Below, piece by piece: positions 45,596 to 53,962 of a DNA stretch of 64,000 nucleotides (position 1 is the stretch's first letter; each line of letters begins with the position of its first letter). This stretch comes from Bryobacterales bacterium (GTDB lineage Bacteria; Acidobacteriota; Terriglobia; Bryobacterales; Bryobacteraceae), in contig JADLDI010000091.1 of assembly GCA_020846745.1 (NCBI GenBank), positions 1-64,000 on the forward strand, read 5' to 3'. Made by a program: the position numbers and the translations under genes. A model generated the notes under the pieces. The model was given only the letters and a program-made list of their open reading frames with translations, searched no databases and was not told the origin of the DNA.

Positions 45596-46432
45596 TTACC
45601 TGATCTGCCTAGCCAGTTTCTCGAGCCCGGTCAGATTCAACCGCAATGCTTCCTCGGCGTCCAACTCTTCGCGATGCCCCAATATGCCGATCGGCCCCTT
45701 GTAACCGCTCGCTTTGATGGCTTTCAGGACCTCCACGTCCCGATCGCCATCCCCAATCGGCAGTATCTTCGGACCGCCCACCTTCATGCCATTCAAATTG
45801 ATCGCCATCAGGTGCGGCTTCATCAGCGCGAGCAGCTTCGGTAAGCGGTCCAGGTGCTCATGCGCGTGGTGCATGTTATAGACAATTCCAACATTTGCCA
45901 AGCCGACCTTCCGCAGCACTTCAATCTGGTTCTCGGGTTCCCCAAACCACCCGCCGTGGTTGTACAGCCCCACGGTACACCCGATCGCCCGCGCTTCGGT
46001 GGCGACCCTAGTCACGGCTTCCGCCGCCTGGCGCAGCTTCTCTTCCTCCGGCAGCGCCTCGAACTCGCTCCCTACCCCGAGGCTGAACCAGATCTGGGTC
46101 TTCACTCCGCGGCGCTTCAGAAAGTCCCGGACCTCGGGCCAGCGGTTGTTCTGGCCGCTCAACGGATAACTTAACCAAAAGGCGTCGAGCTTTATGCCCT
46201 GGCTCTTCAGCGCGTCGAGTTCGGCATCGAAGGCCGGGATATCTTTGTCCCGCCAATCATAGGCAAAGTGCTTAATACCGAGGCCTCGCAGCATCTTGGC
46301 CCGCTCCTCCGGTCCGCGATGCCTGGCGTCAAACGGGACGATACACCAAGCGATCAGGTTATCTTTGGCAAACGGGTTCGAGCCGAAACCGATCAGCAGC
46401 ACGGCGGCTGCGGTAAACGCGGATGCGTTCAC
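45596..46432 (-). CDS. Sugar phosphate isomerase/epimerase-like TIM-barrel protein, exported
   Basis: 278 residues. The first 22 residues are hydrophobic and could be a signal peptide. The rest is a xylose-isomerase-like TIM barrel (AP endonuclease 2 family): GLGIKHFAYDWRDKDIPAFD, IGCTVGLYNHGGWFGEP near residue 151, NVGIVYNMHHAHEHLDRLP near 175 and GPIGILGHREELDAEEALRL near the end. The His/Asp/Glu positions expected for a metal site are present. It begins 5 bases after sdhB stops, so it is probably cotranscribed with sdhCAB, an unusual partner. The sugar is unknown. Confidence 0.8.
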   Translation of the reverse strand: MNASAFTAAAVLLIGFGSNPFAKDNLIAWCIVPFDARHRGPEERAKMLRGLGIKHFAYDWRDKDIPAFDAELDALKSQGIKLDAFWLSYPLSGQNNRWPEVRDFLKRRGVKTQIWFSLGVGSEFEALPEEEKLRQAAEAVTRVATEARAIGCTVGLYNHGGWFGEPENQIEVLRKVGLANVGIVYNMHHAHEHLDRLPKLLALMKPHLMAINLNGMKVGGPKILPIGDGDRDVEVLKAIKASGYKGPIGILGHREELDAEEALRLNLTGLEKLARQIR

Positions 46433-46437
46433 AGGGG

Positions 46438-47214
46438 TTACCCGGCGCCGCCGACCTCAGCCTTCAGTGGACGCGACGTCCAGGAGGCGGAGATGTAATC
46501 GCGGTTCATCCGCGCGATGAACTCCATCGGGATGCGCTTCGGGCAAACGGCTTCGCACTCGCCGATGTTTGTACACGACCCGAAGCCTTCTTCGTTCATG
46601 GCCGCGACCATACGCAACGCGCGGTCGTCACGTTCGGGCTGGCCTTGGGGCAGCAGGCCGAGGTGCGAGATCTTAGCCGAAGTAAATAAGGATGCACTGG
46701 CGTTCGGACACGCGGCCACACAGGCGCCGCAGCCGATGCAAGCGGCCGCGTCCATCGAACGGTCGAGCGTTTCCTTGGCGATGGGCAGCGCGTTAGCGTC
46801 AGGGGCGGAACCGGAGTTGACGGAGACGTAGCCGCCGGAGGCGATAATGCGGTCGAGCGACCCGCGATCGCACATCAAGTCCTTTAAAATCGGGAATGCC
46901 GACGCGCGCCACGGTTCCAGCACCAGTTCATCGCCATCCTTGAAGTGCCGCATGTGCAACTGGCATACCGTAGTGCCCGGCATGGGACCGTGAGCCACCC
47001 CATTGATCATGAACCCGCAGGAACCACAGATACCCTCGCGGCAATCGTGCTCGAATGCCACCGGCTCTTCGCCCTTCGCGATCAGCGTCTCATTCAACAC
47101 GTCGAGCATCTCGAGAAACGACATATGCTCGCTCACGTCGCTCATTTCATAGCGCACCATTTTGCCCGCGCTTGCCGCGTTCTTCTGGCGCCAGATATTT
47201 AAAACGATTCGCAT
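46438..47214 (-). CDS. sdhB: Succinate dehydrogenase iron-sulfur subunit
   Basis: 258 residues. It passes electrons from the flavin subunit to the quinone site through three clusters. The [2Fe-2S] ligands are in CREGICGSCG near residue 58, with the fourth Cys in GTTVCQLHM. The [4Fe-4S] and [3Fe-4S] ligands are in CIGCGACVAACPNAS near 147 and CTNIGECEAVCPKRIP near 207. The spacing is that of the non-classical (B-type) succinate dehydrogenases with a five-helix cytochrome b subunit, consistent with sdhC here. Genes are ordered C-A-B with 11- and 27-base gaps. Confidence 0.96.
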   Translation of the reverse strand: MRIVLNIWRQKNAASAGKMVRYEMSDVSEHMSFLEMLDVLNETLIAKGEEPVAFEHDCREGICGSCGFMINGVAHGPMPGTTVCQLHMRHFKDGDELVLEPWRASAFPILKDLMCDRGSLDRIIASGGYVSVNSGSAPDANALPIAKETLDRSMDAAACIGCGACVAACPNASASLFTSAKISHLGLLPQGQPERDDRALRMVAAMNEEGFGSCTNIGECEAVCPKRIPMEFIARMNRDYISASWTSRPLKAEVGGAG

Positions 47215-47225
47215 CGGGTTGGCTC

Positions 47226-49139
47226 CTACTTATAGCTGCGCTGCGACGGGTGCACGTACTCGAACGTCAACTGTTCGGTGTGGCGGATCGGACGCTTACC
47301 GACGCCTGTGAACTCCCAAGCCGCCGCATGCGAGAATTGCTCGTCGTCGCGCATCGCTTCGCCTTCGGGCGTCTGCCACTCTTCGCGAAAGTGCCCGCCG
47401 CACGACTCGCGGCGCTCGAGCGCATCCAGACACATGAGCTCGCCTAACTCCAGGAAGTCCGCAACGCGTGCGGCCTTCTCGAGCGACTGGTTGATTTCCG
47501 CGTTCTCCCCTAACACGTTCACGTTCTTCCAGTACTCTTCTCGTAACTCGGCGATCTTACCGAGGGCTTGAGTGAGACCCTTCTCGTTACGGCCCATGCC
47601 GCAATAGTCCCACATGTACTTGCCGAGTTCCTTATGGAACGAATCCACCGTCCGCTTACCCTTAATCGAGAGCAGCTTCTTATTGCTGTTCCGGACGTTA
47701 TCCAGGGCTTCCACCGCCTCCGGTGTATCGGCACCGACTTTGTCGAACTTATTCGAAGCGAGATAGTCGCCGATGGTGTATGGGATAACAAAGTAACCAT
47801 CAGCCAAGCCTTGCATCAGCGCCGAAGCGCCCAGCCGGTTGGCTCCGTGATCGCTGAAGTTTGCCTCGCCCAGTACGAACAGGCCGGGAACAGTGGACTG
47901 CAACCGGTAATCGACCCACAACCCGCCCATCGTGTAGTGGATTGCCGGGAAGATACGCATCGGCACTTTATAGGGATCTTCGCCCGTGATGCGGTCGTAC
48001 ATCTCAAACAGGTTGCCGTAGCGTTCCGAGATCGGCTGCGCACCCAGCCGGCGGATGGCATCGCCGAAGTCGAGATACACGCCCAGTCCGGTTTCGCCCA
48101 CTCCGCGACCTTCGTCGCACACGGCTTTGGCGGCACGCGAGGCCACGTCGCGCGGGACCAGGTTACCGAACGACGGATACCGCCGTTCGAGATAGTAATC
48201 CCTTTCGGCTTCGGGGATCTGGTTCGGAGCCCGCTTGTCGCCCTTCCGGAGCGGCACCCAGATGCGGCCGTCGTTGCGGAGCGACTCGCTCATCAGCGTC
48301 AGCTTCGACTGGTAGTCGCCCGACACGGGGATACAGGTGGGGTGGATCTGTGTAAAGCAGGGGTTAGCGAACGCCGCACCCCGCTTGTACGCACGCCAGA
48401 TGGCGGTCGCATTCGAATTCTTGGCGTTCGTCGACAGGTAGAAGACGTTGCCATAACCGCCGGTGCCGAGGCAAACGGCATCGCCGAAGTGGACCTCAAT
48501 GCGCCCATCGATCAGGTTGCGGGTGACGATGCCGCGAGCCTGCCCGTTCACCACAATCAGGTCGAGCATCTCGGTCCGCGTGAACATCTGGACCTTGCCC
48601 GCGTCGATCTGCCGCTCCAACGCTTGATAGGCCCCGAGCAGGAGCTGTTGCCCCGTCTGCCCTCGTGCGTAGAACGTTCGCGATACCTGCGCGCCGCCGA
48701 ACGACCGGTTGGCCAGCAACCCGCCGTACTCGCGGGCGAACGGAACGCCCTGAGCCACGCATTGGTCAATGATGTTGACCGAGATCTGCGCCAGCCGGTA
48801 GACGTTCGCTTCGCGGGCGCGGAAGTCGCCGCCCTTCACCGTGTCGTAGAACAGCCGATAGATCGAGTCGCCGTCGTTCTGATAGTTCTTGGCAGCGTTG
48901 ATACCTCCCTGCGCCGCGATCGAGTGTGCCCGGCGCGGTGAATCGTGATAGCTGAAGCACTTGACGTTATAGCCCAGCTCGGCCAGGGTCGCGGCGGCGG
49001 CGCCGCCCGCCAATCCGGTGCCCACCACGATGATTGTGTACTTACGCTTGTTCGCCGGGTTCACCAACTTCATATCGAACCGGCATTTGTCCCACTTTTC
49101 CTGGATGGGGCCGGACGGGATGCGAGAGTCAAACTTCAT
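47226..49139 (-). CDS. sdhA: Succinate dehydrogenase flavoprotein subunit
   Basis: 637 residues. It oxidises succinate to fumarate with a covalently bound FAD. The FAD-binding start is VVGTGLAGGAAAATLAELGY near residue 38, and the flavinylation site is the His in RAHSIAAQGGINAAKN near 70. The catalytic region contains NPCFTQIHPTCIPVSG near 258, and the late substrate-site motif is EANFSDHGANRLGASALMQG near 425. The length matches B-type enzymes. It lies between sdhC and sdhB in one operon. Confidence 0.97.
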   Translation of the reverse strand: MKFDSRIPSGPIQEKWDKCRFDMKLVNPANKRKYTIIVVGTGLAGGAAAATLAELGYNVKCFSYHDSPRRAHSIAAQGGINAAKNYQNDGDSIYRLFYDTVKGGDFRAREANVYRLAQISVNIIDQCVAQGVPFAREYGGLLANRSFGGAQVSRTFYARGQTGQQLLLGAYQALERQIDAGKVQMFTRTEMLDLIVVNGQARGIVTRNLIDGRIEVHFGDAVCLGTGGYGNVFYLSTNAKNSNATAIWRAYKRGAAFANPCFTQIHPTCIPVSGDYQSKLTLMSESLRNDGRIWVPLRKGDKRAPNQIPEAERDYYLERRYPSFGNLVPRDVASRAAKAVCDEGRGVGETGLGVYLDFGDAIRRLGAQPISERYGNLFEMYDRITGEDPYKVPMRIFPAIHYTMGGLWVDYRLQSTVPGLFVLGEANFSDHGANRLGASALMQGLADGYFVIPYTIGDYLASNKFDKVGADTPEAVEALDNVRNSNKKLLSIKGKRTVDSFHKELGKYMWDYCGMGRNEKGLTQALGKIAELREEYWKNVNVLGENAEINQSLEKAARVADFLELGELMCLDALERRESCGGHFREEWQTPEGEAMRDDEQFSHAAAWEFTGVGKRPIRHTEQLTFEYVHPSQRSYK

Positions 49140-49166
49140 GTCAGTTTCCTTCAGTTGGTTGGGTCC

Positions 49167-49865
49167 CTATTGATGGAAGCCCAGCAGAACAGCGATTGGG
49201 ATGGAGATGTTGCCGATAAAGATGAGCGCGGTGATGCCCGCCGCGAACTTCTTCACCACGGGAGTGTACTTCGGATGGTTCCAGCCGATCGACTGGAACA
49301 TGCTCCACACACCGTGAACCAGGTGGAAGCCCAGAAACGCCATGGCAACGATATAGGCGATTACGGCCACCGGTTGCGAGAACCCGGCGACGACGTTGTG
49401 GTACACGTTCGGCGTACCGGACGGCAGGTGCTCGTAGCTCGGATGCGCGGTGCCCCAGGTGAGATGCATCAGGTGATAAACGATGAAGGCGAGCAGAATG
49501 GGTCCGCTTATGAGCATCGTGCGCGACGCGAATGAACTCTTCGTAGGCTGCCACTTCACGTAGCGTGACGGCCGCGCTTTCCGGTTCTGCCGCCACAGCT
49601 GGAACGCAGCAACGATGTGCGTGACCAGGGCCAGCAGCAGGACCCCGCGCATCGCCATCAACAGCGGCCCCAGTTCACGCAGTTTCGCGCCGTAGTGGTT
49701 CAGAGCCTCAGGCCCTAGGTAGAACTGCAGGTTCCCCAGCAGGTGTCCAATCACGAATCCGAACCCAATCACGCCGGTAACGGCCATGATGGCCTTCTTA
49801 CCGATCGTTGATTCATAAAACCGCGCCGCTCGCGCTAGCGGGAGCGGTATGGAGGCAGCACTCAT
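49167..49865 (-). CDS. sdhC: Succinate dehydrogenase cytochrome b subunit
   Basis: 232 residues from the ATG at 49865-49863, preferred because GGAAGGGA lies just upstream; an open extension to 49967 lacks a site and would add a non-hydrophobic leader. Five membrane helices are visible (about 27-47, 66-87, 105-127, 155-178 and 203-227). His residues in IGHLLGN, LVTHIVA, VYHLMHL and FHLVHGVWS are placed to bind two haem b groups, as in the b558-type family of Bacillus and epsilonproteobacteria. It anchors SdhAB to the membrane and reduces quinone. It is the first gene of the operon. Confidence 0.93.
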   Translation of the reverse strand: MSAASIPLPLARAARFYESTIGKKAIMAVTGVIGFGFVIGHLLGNLQFYLGPEALNHYGAKLRELGPLLMAMRGVLLLALVTHIVAAFQLWRQNRKARPSRYVKWQPTKSSFASRTMLISGPILLAFIVYHLMHLTWGTAHPSYEHLPSGTPNVYHNVVAGFSQPVAVIAYIVAMAFLGFHLVHGVWSMFQSIGWNHPKYTPVVKKFAAGITALIFIGNISIPIAVLLGFHQ

Positions 49866-50012
49866 TCGTTCGGTCCCTTCCTGAAGCGAAAATAACTCTT
49901 TATTGTAGGAGATGCCGCGGAAACGCCGCCAGTTGTACGAAACCGGCCACCCAGAGATCTCACCCATGCGTAGCGCTCGTTATAATACGACTTCATCCCA
50001 AGGAGATCATCC

Positions 50013-51329
50013 ATGTCCCAACCGTCCCGCAGGAACATGATCGCCGGCGTTGCCGCGGCGATCGCTACCGCCCAACGTCCCATACTGGGCGCCAACGACC
50101 GCATCACGATGGCGGTGGTTGGCGTCGGCGGACGCGGCACCAACCACGTCCAGGAATACTGCAAGCTACCCAATGCTCACCTCGCCGCCATCGTCGATGT
50201 GAACCAGGCCGCACAGGAACGTGCCGTTGCCTACATCAAGCGTGAGCGCGGTCACGATCCGAAGACCTACTACGATATGCGCGAGGCGTTCGCCGATAAG
50301 GGCATCGACGCCGTATCGATCGCCACACCCAACCACTGGCATGTCTTGTCAGCGTATTGGGCCGTGAAAGCCGGCAAAGACGTCTACTGCGAAAAACCGG
50401 TCTCGTACAACATGTACGAGTCCAAGCAGCTTGTTGCGGCGGCGCGCAAGTACAACCGGATTGTGCAGGTGGGCCAGCAGTCACGTTCAATCCCCCACAA
50501 GATGAAGGCGATGCAGTTGCTGCGCGACGGCGTGATCGGCAAGGTCTACATGGCCAAAGGACTCTGCTACAAGCGCCGCAAGTCGATCGGGCACAAGCCG
50601 GACTCACCGACGCCCGCCGGCGTGAATTGGGATCTGTTCCTCGGGCCCGCGCCCATGCGCCCCTTCAACGAACTGCGCTTCAAGTACAACTGGCACTGGT
50701 TCTGGGACACCGGCAACGGCGACATCGGCAACCAGGGCGTCCACGAGATGGACATTGCGCTGTGGGGCCTGGGCAAAACCACACTGCCCAAGTCCGTCCA
50801 ATCCTACGGCGGCAAGCTGGTGTATGACGACGACCAGGAGACGCCCAACACCCAAACCGCGTACTACGACTTTGGCGATGTGCAGATGGTGTTCGAAGTC
50901 CGCGGCCTGATCACCATGCCCGAAGGCGGCCTGAAGTTCGGCGGCGGCACCAACGTGGTGGGCGACATCTTCTTCGGCTCCGACGGCGTTCTGTCGGTCG
51001 ACGGCAATGGCTTCAGCGTGTGGAAGGGCGAAGACCGGAAGCTCGAGATGGAAGAGAAGTTCCAGCGCGGCGGCCAGTCCGAAACCGGCGCCCACATGGC
51101 CAACTTCCTCGATGCCGTGAAGTCGCGCAAGTGGCAGGACCTGCGCTGCGACGTCGCCACCGCGGCGGTCGCGGCCGATTGTTGCCACCTGGCGAACATT
51201 TCCTATCGACTCGGCGGCAAGAAGTTAACGTTCGATCCGGCGGCGCACAAGTTTGCCGAAGCCGACGCTACTAAGATGATGACGCGTCCGGTCTACCGCA
51301 AGCCCTACGTCGTGCCCGAAAACGTATAA
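50013..51329 (+). CDS. Tat-exported Gfo/Idh/MocA family oxidoreductase
   Basis: 438 residues. A twin-arginine leader (SRRNMIAGVAAAIATAQRP) precedes the Rossmann domain (MAVVGVGGRGTNHVQEYCKL near residue 32) and the family motif EKPVSYN near 128, whose Lys is catalytic in relatives. The C-terminal alpha/beta domain contains HWFWDTGNGDIGNQGVHEMD near 228. These enzymes use NAD(P) tightly bound and act on sugars or sugar derivatives. Export with cofactor is the usual reading for this large acidobacterial/planctomycete group. AAGGAGAT at 49999-50006 fixes the start. It is followed after 5 bases by the DUF3395 gene. Confidence 0.92.
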   Translation: MSQPSRRNMIAGVAAAIATAQRPILGANDRITMAVVGVGGRGTNHVQEYCKLPNAHLAAIVDVNQAAQERAVAYIKRERGHDPKTYYDMREAFADKGIDAVSIATPNHWHVLSAYWAVKAGKDVYCEKPVSYNMYESKQLVAAARKYNRIVQVGQQSRSIPHKMKAMQLLRDGVIGKVYMAKGLCYKRRKSIGHKPDSPTPAGVNWDLFLGPAPMRPFNELRFKYNWHWFWDTGNGDIGNQGVHEMDIALWGLGKTTLPKSVQSYGGKLVYDDDQETPNTQTAYYDFGDVQMVFEVRGLITMPEGGLKFGGGTNVVGDIFFGSDGVLSVDGNGFSVWKGEDRKLEMEEKFQRGGQSETGAHMANFLDAVKSRKWQDLRCDVATAAVAADCCHLANISYRLGGKKLTFDPAAHKFAEADATKMMTRPVYRKPYVVPENV

Positions 51330-51334
51330 CTGAG

Positions 51335-52306
51335 ATGCGCCCGGCGCTTATTCTCCTAGGGGTTGCTGCCGCACTGTTCGGGCAGCAGCCCCTCGACATC
51401 GTTTCGGCCCAATACGGCGCCGACACCCGCATGTCCGATGTGACGGAGCGGGTGCGCGGACTGGTGCGCGACAATTCGCTGGTGCTGACGGTGGACGTGC
51501 CGACGCTCGGCTCCGATCCAGCACCCGGCACAGGCAAAACGCTGGTCATCAAGTACAAGCTCGACGGCCGCGAAATGGAGATGATCGCCCGCGACTTCGA
51601 GCAGGTAAAGATCCCCCTCTCAGGCGGTTCCCCACCGGTCCAACAGGCAGCGCCATCCCAATCGCAGGGAGGATTCTCGATCGCCGACCTGTTCAAGAAC
51701 AACGCCACCGCAGGAACCACCCCCGCGGCGGCAGCGACGCCACCGCGGCCCACTCTCCGTATCGTCTCAGCCAAATGGGGCGCCGACACACGTCAGGCCG
51801 ACGTACGATCGGTGATCGAATCCCGCATCCGCGACAACGCCGTCTCCCTGAAAGCGACCAACCAGAACATGGGGTCCGATCCGGCGGTCGGCGCGGACAA
51901 GTTCCTCACAGTACAGTACGAACTCGGCGGCAGCACCTACGAGATGCAGACGAAAGAGGGATCCACTTTGAATATCCCATCGTCTTCGGCCAAACTGGTC
52001 AGCAGTTCCGCGACGTCCGCATCCGCCAGTTCGGCGCCGGCCGCGGCCGCGTCGATTCCGCCGATCGGCCAGGCAGGCGGTTTGCGGATCTTCTACGCCC
52101 GGTACGGTCCAGAGAACGCACGCGTCGATGTCCGCGAACGCCTCCGCCCATTGCTCTCGAACGATCGCCTGAGTGTGGCTGTCAACGGCAGCACCATGGG
52201 CGTCAGCCCCGGCAACGGCAGCAGGGTGCTGGAAGTGATCTATGAAGTGCGCGGCCGGACCTTCCTGAAAGAAGTGCCCGAAGGGGGGACACTGTCACTG
52301 CCTTAG
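51335..52306 (+). CDS. Secreted protein with three tandem DUF3395-like repeats
   Basis: 323 residues with a signal peptide (about 1-17). Three copies of one unit of about 75 residues are joined by Ala/Ser/Pro linkers: LDIVSAQYGADTRMSDVTER (from about 20), LRIVSAKWGADTRQADVRSV (from about 142) and LRIFYARYGPENARVDVRER (from about 250). Each ends in a strand such as LTVQYELGGSTYEM followed by a G-x-L-x-[IL]-P close. The unit resembles DUF3395, best known from the C-terminus of eukaryotic DnaJC11 and found in bacteria. Repeats one and two are closest to each other. Function is unknown; extracytoplasmic binding is plausible. Confidence 0.75.
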   Translation: MRPALILLGVAAALFGQQPLDIVSAQYGADTRMSDVTERVRGLVRDNSLVLTVDVPTLGSDPAPGTGKTLVIKYKLDGREMEMIARDFEQVKIPLSGGSPPVQQAAPSQSQGGFSIADLFKNNATAGTTPAAAATPPRPTLRIVSAKWGADTRQADVRSVIESRIRDNAVSLKATNQNMGSDPAVGADKFLTVQYELGGSTYEMQTKEGSTLNIPSSSAKLVSSSATSASASSAPAAAASIPPIGQAGGLRIFYARYGPENARVDVRERLRPLLSNDRLSVAVNGSTMGVSPGNGSRVLEVIYEVRGRTFLKEVPEGGTLSLP

Positions 52307-52310
52307 CAAC

Positions 52311-53216
52311 TCAGGCCGACGCCCGCCAAATGTGCAGTTGGTTGGCCCTGGCCGCCAAGGCAAAAGCGTTCCCGTCCGTAGCGAACGCTGCCGACGAAAC
52401 GGCCCTCGGCGATTGCACCTTCCGGATCGTCTCACCCGACGCGAGATCCCAAACGATGGCGGTCGTTGGATTCGCCATCGCCCGCGCATCGAACCCACCG
52501 GTGACTATTCGGCGGCCATCGCCCGAAAACGCCAGCGCCGAGATCATCTCCGGCTGTCCCGTCAGCTTACGAGCCAGTTTCCAGGTAGCGCTCTCCCAAA
52601 CGTAGACGTTCCGATCCACTCCCGCCGCGACAAGATATTTCCCATCGGGCGAGAAACTCATCTGGAACACAGCTACCAACAGGTCCTCAATCGTGTGGAC
52701 CAGCCTGCCGCTTCCGACGTCCCAAATCCGCAGGTTCGTATCGAAGTTGCCGCACACGAGGAACTTGCTATCCGGAGAGAACGCCAGCACCGATGCTCCG
52801 CCGAACCCATCCTGCAGTTTCGCCTGCTGCCTCGACGTGGAGAGGTTCCAAATCCTTACCGACTGCTCTTTGGCGCTGCTCGAAGCGAACAGCTTGCCGT
52901 CCGTTGAGAACACGCTCGCCCCGGTCAGTTGTTCATGTCCGCTCAACCGGTGCAGGAGTTCTCCGTTGCCGAGGTCCCAGATCTTGATCACACGGTCATC
53001 GCCCGCCGCCGCCAGGCGCGTCGCACCAGGCTTGAGCGTAACGCTGCGGCGATCCCTCTCCCGCCACGGTACCGTTCTGATCAGCGTGCCCGAAACCGGA
53101 TCCCAGAACCGGACCTTGTTGTCGGCGCAGACTCCGGCCACTCGAGACGGATCCGCACTGAACGACACCTGCAGGACAGCCGCGTCCGACTGCAACACAC
53201 GATCCAATATCGCCAT
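52311..53216 (-). CDS. WD40 repeat protein
   Basis: 301 residues, entirely WD40 blades (about seven), for example RLAAAGDDRVIKIWDLGNGE, FASSSAKEQSVRIWNLSTSR and MSFSPDGKYLVAAGVDRNVY. No signal peptide, no catalytic domain and no tail. A single propeller like this normally acts as a protein-binding platform. It begins one base after the stop of the intradiol dioxygenase gene, so the two are translationally coupled and may act together. The convergent DUF3395 gene ends 4 bases away. Confidence 0.88.
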   Translation of the reverse strand: MAILDRVLQSDAAVLQVSFSADPSRVAGVCADNKVRFWDPVSGTLIRTVPWRERDRRSVTLKPGATRLAAAGDDRVIKIWDLGNGELLHRLSGHEQLTGASVFSTDGKLFASSSAKEQSVRIWNLSTSRQQAKLQDGFGGASVLAFSPDSKFLVCGNFDTNLRIWDVGSGRLVHTIEDLLVAVFQMSFSPDGKYLVAAGVDRNVYVWESATWKLARKLTGQPEMISALAFSGDGRRIVTGGFDARAMANPTTAIVWDLASGETIRKVQSPRAVSSAAFATDGNAFALAARANQLHIWRASA

Positions 53217-53217
53217 G

Positions 53218-53859
53218 TCACGCTCTTTCCAGAACGATGTCGAACGTCACGGCCGCCCGCGCCGCACCCGGACCTTCATACAGCATCACCGGCCGCACGC
53301 AGTCCCGATTGGTAACGATGCCGCGCCTGGTGTAGTTCTTGTCAGGATTGCCGTCAAAGAATGGATCGGTCGCGAAATAGAGTTGAGTTACCAGCGTCTT
53401 GTGACCGGGAGCCGTGATCAGATAGTGGACGTGCTGCGCCGGACGGTCCGGGTAATGGCCCGGCATGATGGTTTCCACTGCATACACGGCTTGGGCATCG
53501 GGCGTTAGCTTGGCGCGGTACTTATAGCCTTGCACGTCGTACTCGCCATGATGATCGGCGTGCCAGACATCCACTCGAGCATCGCGAACTACTTCGCCGC
53601 GCGTGTTATAGACCTTTCCGGACACTCGCAACGGAAAACCCGGATCGCCGGCGACACGCAGCACCGGCGTATTCGGCGCACCCTTTTTGAAGAACGGACC
53701 CAGCACCTCGGCGGGGGTCGGTTTGGCGGCCTGCTGCTCCGCGTGCTGCCACATCCCGAGTAACGCAGTTTGGGAGACCGGCGCCGCGCTCACCAGTAAC
53801 CCGCGGACAATACAGTCTTCCATCCATTGACGGCGCGAAGGCCCCGAAGTGAGTGTCAT
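53218..53859 (-). CDS. Intradiol ring-cleavage dioxygenase-like protein
   Basis: 213 residues. A twin-arginine-like N-terminus (SRRQWMEDCIVRGLLVSAAP) suggests export. The catalytic domain (about 55-210) is of the protocatechuate 3,4-/catechol 1,2-dioxygenase type: GPFFKKGAPN, VDVWHADHHGEYDVQGYKYR and YPDRPAQHVHYLI, giving the two Tyr and two His ligands for non-haem Fe(III). Such enzymes open catechol-type rings between the hydroxyls. The exported subgroup is poorly known and may act on plant phenolics or lignin fragments. It is coupled to a WD40 gene. Confidence 0.85.
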   Translation of the reverse strand: MTLTSGPSRRQWMEDCIVRGLLVSAAPVSQTALLGMWQHAEQQAAKPTPAEVLGPFFKKGAPNTPVLRVAGDPGFPLRVSGKVYNTRGEVVRDARVDVWHADHHGEYDVQGYKYRAKLTPDAQAVYAVETIMPGHYPDRPAQHVHYLITAPGHKTLVTQLYFATDPFFDGNPDKNYTRRGIVTNRDCVRPVMLYEGPGAARAAVTFDIVLERA

Positions 53860-53962
53860 CGTATCGCATCCTCAGGCCCCTAAGCCCAGCGGGCCGAAAT
53901 CTATGGCGTGCAGTGTAGCACAACCGGTTCGCTTGCGAAGAACAGGCGTACAATGACGCCTG

